Assembly (NCBI GenBank): GCA_964575675.1
Contig: CAZNRY010000208.1
Span: forward strand, 1 to 5,652
Reading direction: 5' to 3'
DNA from: CAZNRY01 sp964575675
Lineage (GTDB): Bacteria; Eisenbacteria; RBG-16-71-46; CAIMUX01; VGJL01
DNA length: 5,652 nucleotides
The notes under the pieces were generated by a model. That model made no database searches and was not told the DNA's origin. It saw only the letters and a program-made list of their open reading frames with translations. Of this stretch, positions 1 to 5,652 are shown piece after piece (positions within the stretch are counted from its first letter, which is position 1; every line of letters begins with the position of its first letter). The translations under genes and the position numbers were made by a program.

Positions 1-1
1 G

Positions 2-2576
<2,575 letters not shown>

Positions 2577-2578
<2 letters not shown>

Positions 2579-2582
2579 GGTG
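2577..2582 (+). promoter_or_regulatory. Ribosome binding site of topA, overlapping the secA stop codon
   Basis: GAGGTG begins inside the secA TGA stop codon and ends 3 bases before the topA ATG at 2586; the GAGG core is 5 bases from the ATG. It supports the start at 2586 over the in-frame ATG at 2394, which lies deep in secA. The overlap with the stop suggests that translation of topA is coupled to that of secA (inference). Confidence 0.7.
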
Positions 2583-2585
2583 CGC

Positions 2586-4832
2586 ATGAGTCGATCGCTG
2601 ATCATCGTCGAGTCTCCGGCCAAAGCCCGGACGATCGGCAAGTTCGCGGGGAAGGGATACAAGGTCGTCGCCTCGATGGGCCACATCCGGGACCTGCCGA
2701 AGTCGAAGCTCGGGGTGGACCTCGAGAGGGACTTCGAACCGCACTACGTCACACTGCGCACGAAGTCGAAGGTCCTGAAGGAGCTGCGCGAGGCGGCGAA
2801 GGGCGTGAAGGAAATCCTGCTTGCCCCCGACCCCGACCGGGAGGGAGAAGCGATCGCCTGGCACCTGGCCGACTACCTCGCCTCCTCGGGGGCCGAGATC
2901 CATAGGATGGTCTTCAACGAGATCACGAAGGGGGCGATCCAGACGGCCCTCCAGAATCCGCGGGAGATCGATAGGAACCTGGTGGATGCCCAGCAGGCTC
3001 GACGTGTCCTCGACCGGTTGGTCGGGTATCTGGTCTCGCCGTATCTCTGGACGACGATCCGTTACGGTCTCTCCGCGGGTCGGGTTCAATCGGTCGCGCT
3101 GCGGATGATCTGCGAGCGAGAGGACGATATCGAGCGATTCGTCGCGCAAGAGTACTGGACGCTTGATCTGACCCTGGGGACGGCGCGCAAGGAGTCTCTC
3201 AGGGTGCGGCTCGTGAAAGTGGACGGAGAGAAACCGGTCCTGCCGAGCGACGAGATCGTCGAGGCGGTCATCCAGGAGCTCGAGAAAGCAACGTTCCGCG
3301 TCGGCGAGGTCAAGACCCAGCCCAGGAGAAGGAACCCGTCGGCGCCGTTCATCACGTCGACGCTGCAGCAAGAGGCCAACCGCCGACTCCACTTCACGGC
3401 GAAGAAGACGATGGCCGTCGCGCAGCAGCTCTATGAGGGACTCTCCGTCGGATCGGAAGACGCCGTCGGGCTCATCAGCTACATGCGGACCGACTCGACG
3501 CGCATCAGCGCCGAAGCGCAACAGGAGGCTCGCGACTACGTCACGCGAACCTTCGGGAGCGAGTACCTTCCGGATGCGCCGCCGACCTATCCCTCCCGGG
3601 CGCGGGCGCAGGACGCGCATGAGGCGATCCGCCCGACCTCGGTGCTCCGAACGCCCGATTCGATCAAGCGCTACCTGACGAGCGAACAGTGGCGTCTCTA
3701 CCAGTTGATCTGGAACCGGTTCCTCGCCTCGCAGATGGCCCCGGCGGTGAGCGAGGTCACGACCATCGATGTCGAGGCGGGGCGCTTCATGCTCCGCGCG
3801 ACGGGGAGCCGTCCCGTCTTCGACGGATTCACGCGGCTCTACGAGGACCGGCCCGATGACGATGCGGTTTCCCCGGGACCGGATGAGGATGCGGGACGGC
3901 TGCCCGAGGTCGCGAAGGGGGAACCCCTTGGTTACGAGGCGGCGCACAAGGAGCAGCATTTCACCCAACCGCCGCCCAGATTCACGGAGGCGACCCTCGT
4001 AAAGGTTCTCGAGGAGCGAGGGATCGGACGTCCGTCGACCTACGCGACCATCGTGAGCACGATTCTGACGCGCGACTACGTTCAGCGCGAGAAGGGCCGG
4101 CTGCATCCCACCGATCTAGGGCGGACGGTGACGCGCTTGCTCGTCCAGGTCTTCTCCGACGTCTTCGATGTGGACTTCACTGCCCGGATGGAAACCGATC
4201 TCGACCGCATCGAGACCGGCGAAGATCCATGGGTGTCCGTAGTGCGCGAGTTTTACGAGCCTTTCAAGAAGGACCTTGAGGCGGCCAAGGCCCTCCCCAA
4301 GCCCGTAGAAGAGAGCGACCAGAAGTGCGATCTGTGCCAATCGACGCTCGTGAAGAAGTTCGGCCGCAACGGCCCGTTCCTCGCCTGCCCGCGGTACCCC
4401 GAGTGCAAGTTCACGAAGCCGCTCAAGGAAGAGGAGATGCCCGTGCCGACCGGGGAGAACTGTCCGAACTGCGCTTCCCCGATGGTTCAGCGGAGCGGGC
4501 GGTTCGGGCGCTTCGTGGCCTGCCAGAACTATCCGACCTGCAAGACGACCGCCTCGGTCAAGACCGGCGTCGCCTGTCCCCGCGAGGGCTGCAATGGCCA
4601 CCTGGTCGAGAAGCGGGGACGCAAACGCGGCCGGGTCTTTTACGCGTGCGATCAATATCCGAAGTGCGACTATGCGGTTTGGAGCCAGCCCGTTGCGCAG
4701 GCGTGTCCCGCCTGCGGACACCCCTTGATGGTCGAGAAGGAAACGAAGGCGAAGGGGTTCCACCTGCAGTGCCCGCTGAAGGAATGCGGACACACGATCA
4801 TCCCCGAAGGTGCTCCGCCGAAGGAGGCGTGA
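2586..4832 (+). CDS. topA: DNA topoisomerase I (type IA), complete
   Basis: TopA relaxes negatively supercoiled DNA by cutting one strand through a 5'-phosphotyrosine and passing the other strand, limiting excess supercoiling behind RNA polymerase. The protein is 748 residues. The TOPRIM domain spans about 3-115, with the catalytic Glu9 in IVESPAKA and the Mg-binding D82-x-D84-x-E86 in PDPDREGE. AGRVQS is at 164-169. The active-site tyrosine is Y299 in SYMRTDST, with R301 as the conserved partner; HEAIRPT begins at H345 and GIGRPSTYA at 479-487. The C-terminus carries four C4 zinc ribbons with all 16 cysteines: C581/584/601/607, C626/629/646/652, C664/669/688/694 and C707/710/729/734. The third has a C-x4-C first knuckle instead of C-x2-C. 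Length and order match bacterial TopA rather than TopB, and no motif is missing. The start at 2586 gives the canonical N-terminus MSRSLIIVESPAKA and has a Shine-Dalgarno sequence. The gene sits between secA (7-base gap) and a Xer recombinase gene (1-base gap), consistent with one operon. Confidence 0.98.
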   Translation: MSRSLIIVESPAKARTIGKFAGKGYKVVASMGHIRDLPKSKLGVDLERDFEPHYVTLRTKSKVLKELREAAKGVKEILLAPDPDREGEAIAWHLADYLASSGAEIHRMVFNEITKGAIQTALQNPREIDRNLVDAQQARRVLDRLVGYLVSPYLWTTIRYGLSAGRVQSVALRMICEREDDIERFVAQEYWTLDLTLGTARKESLRVRLVKVDGEKPVLPSDEIVEAVIQELEKATFRVGEVKTQPRRRNPSAPFITSTLQQEANRRLHFTAKKTMAVAQQLYEGLSVGSEDAVGLISYMRTDSTRISAEAQQEARDYVTRTFGSEYLPDAPPTYPSRARAQDAHEAIRPTSVLRTPDSIKRYLTSEQWRLYQLIWNRFLASQMAPAVSEVTTIDVEAGRFMLRATGSRPVFDGFTRLYEDRPDDDAVSPGPDEDAGRLPEVAKGEPLGYEAAHKEQHFTQPPPRFTEATLVKVLEERGIGRPSTYATIVSTILTRDYVQREKGRLHPTDLGRTVTRLLVQVFSDVFDVDFTARMETDLDRIETGEDPWVSVVREFYEPFKKDLEAAKALPKPVEESDQKCDLCQSTLVKKFGRNGPFLACPRYPECKFTKPLKEEEMPVPTGENCPNCASPMVQRSGRFGRFVACQNYPTCKTTASVKTGVACPREGCNGHLVEKRGRKRGRVFYACDQYPKCDYAVWSQPVAQACPACGHPLMVEKETKAKGFHLQCPLKECGHTIIPEGAPPKEA
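4821..4827 (+). promoter_or_regulatory. Strong ribosome binding site of the xer gene, inside the 3' end of topA
   Basis: AAGGAGG is a near-perfect match to the anti-Shine-Dalgarno sequence, and lies 6 bases before the ATG at 4834. It also encodes the last residues of TopA (KEA). It fixes the start of the recombinase at 4834 and points to translational coupling across the topA stop codon (TGA 4830-4832). Confidence 0.85.
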
Positions 4833-4833
4833 G

Positions 4834-5652
4834 ATGCCTTCTTCCGGCGGATCCGTGGAAACCGGCGGAGGCGGTCTCGCCGCGGCGCTCGGCAACTGGA
4901 GCGAGGGGCAGTTGTGCGCGGTGGAGGGGAAGAGCCCTCATACCGTCTCCTCTTACGCTTCCGACGTGAGGCTGTTTCTGGCCTGGGCCGCGGAGCGCGG
5001 AAGTGCGGGCGCGGCCGCGTGGAAGCTCCCGGTGATGCGCGCCTACATGAGTGTCCTGACGACTCGAGGCGCCAAGCCGTCGAGCATCATCCGGAAGGTG
5101 GCGGCGTTCCGTTCATTCGGACGCTACCTGACCCGCCGCTGCCTGATCCCCTCGGATCCGGCATCCCGTCTCGTGTTGCCCCGCAAGGGCGGAGGATTGC
5201 CTCGCTTCATCCCCGAGCCCGAGATCCAGCGTCTCTTGAACGGACATTGGGGCGGGGATGAGCGCGACCTCCGGGACCGCGCGATCTTAGAGATGCTCTA
5301 CGGGACGGGGATCCGCCTCTCCGAGCTCGTCGGGCTCGATCGAGAGGACGTCGATCTGGCGGCCGGTACGGCCCGCGTGCTCGGGAAGGGTGGCAAGGAA
5401 CGGCAGGTCTGCTTCGGCCCGCCCGCCGCCGAGGCGCTTCGCGCTTACCTCATGGTCGCCCGCGCGAGGACGAACAGGGGGGGAGGGCAGGCGATCTTTA
5501 CGGGGCCGAGCGGCAGGCGGGTCCACCCGCGGACGGTGCAGAGGCGGGTCGCGCTGCAGTTGGGCCGCCTGGCGAGGGCGGGAGGCGCCTCGCCGCATTC
5601 CCTCCGGCACAGTTTCGCTACACACCTGCTCGATCACGGCGCGGAAATCCGG
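4834..5652 (+). CDS. Tyrosine recombinase of the XerC/XerD type (3' end outside window)
   Basis: Xer recombinases act as a XerC-XerD pair at the chromosomal dif site, turning chromosome dimers into monomers at division. The frame is open from the ATG at 4834 to the window edge, 273 residues, with no stop. After a Gly/Ala-rich start, the N-terminal SAM-like DNA-binding domain spans about 20-110 (SPHTVSSYASDVRLFLAW), followed by the linker GGGLPRFIPEPEI and the catalytic domain. Visible active-site residues are R161 in YGTGIRLSELVGL, K185 in VLGKGGKER, and H255 and R258 in SPHSLRHSFATHLL. The remaining His/Trp (LGH motif) and the nucleophilic Tyr are expected about 26 and 35 residues after H255, so beyond the edge; family members are about 300 residues, so roughly 30 to 40 residues are missing because of the window, not a truncation. 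The GIRLSELVGL and PRFIP motifs indicate a cellular Xer protein rather than a phage or integron integrase. The position next to topA favours XerC (Bacillus codV lies downstream of topA and trmFO), but XerC and XerD cannot be separated securely here, so no symbol is given. Confidence 0.93.
   Translation, partial: MPSSGGSVETGGGGLAAALGNWSEGQLCAVEGKSPHTVSSYASDVRLFLAWAAERGSAGAAAWKLPVMRAYMSVLTTRGAKPSSIIRKVAAFRSFGRYLTRRCLIPSDPASRLVLPRKGGGLPRFIPEPEIQRLLNGHWGGDERDLRDRAILEMLYGTGIRLSELVGLDREDVDLAAGTARVLGKGGKERQVCFGPPAAEALRAYLMVARARTNRGGGQAIFTGPSGRRVHPRTVQRRVALQLGRLARAGGASPHSLRHSFATHLLDHGAEIR

Noticed and set aside
4325..5261. Two + strand frames (4325-4969 and 4914-5261) overlapping topA and the recombinase
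   Set aside because: Both are off-frame with the zinc-ribbon region of TopA and the N-terminal half of the Xer protein, whose conserved motifs are clear; neither shows a domain.
5477..5483. Run of seven G bases in the recombinase as a possible frameshift
   Set aside because: The frame stays the same on both sides: K185 motif before, and HSLRH motif after the run. The encoded RGGGQ lies in a variable loop.
5287..5637. A 116-codon open frame on the - strand opposite the recombinase
   Set aside because: It covers the catalytic domain of Xer in antisense and has no recognisable features.

Overview
This window is a gene-dense, housekeeping stretch of a high-GC bacterial chromosome (about two-thirds GC by eye). 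Three genes lie head to tail on the + strand: the 3' part of secA (enters from the left edge), a complete topA, and the 5' part of a XerC/XerD-type tyrosine recombinase gene (runs off the right edge). The gaps are 7 bases (secA-topA) and 1 base (topA-xer), so the three are probably co-transcribed. There is no intergenic space for a terminator, promoter or RNA gene, and no insertion sequence, CRISPR array or tRNA is visible.

The organism is a bacterium. SecA carries a long insertion in its preprotein cross-linking domain, of the kind I associate with the Fibrobacteres-Chlorobi-Bacteroidetes and Gemmatimonadetes side of the tree. With the high GC this suggests an uncultivated or little-studied relative of that group, but this is inference from residue patterns, not a phylogeny. 

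Layout: bases 2-2578, SecA, the ATPase motor of the Sec translocon, missing only its N-terminal part (about 150 residues by comparison with E. coli); bases 2586-4832, DNA topoisomerase I with all catalytic motifs and four C4 zinc ribbons; bases 4834-5652, Xer recombinase with R, K and H-x-x-R of the active site present, and the last His/Trp and Tyr expected just beyond the window. Functionally they link protein export (SecA) with chromosome topology and dimer resolution (TopA, Xer). topA next to xerC is a known arrangement (in Firmicutes usually with trmFO between); secA directly upstream is less familiar to me.

No undescribed biological system is evident. The most notable feature is a 32-codon insertion with four cysteines inside the second nucleotide-binding domain of SecA, at the site of the variable VAR segment, which could be a small metal-binding or redox-sensitive element.
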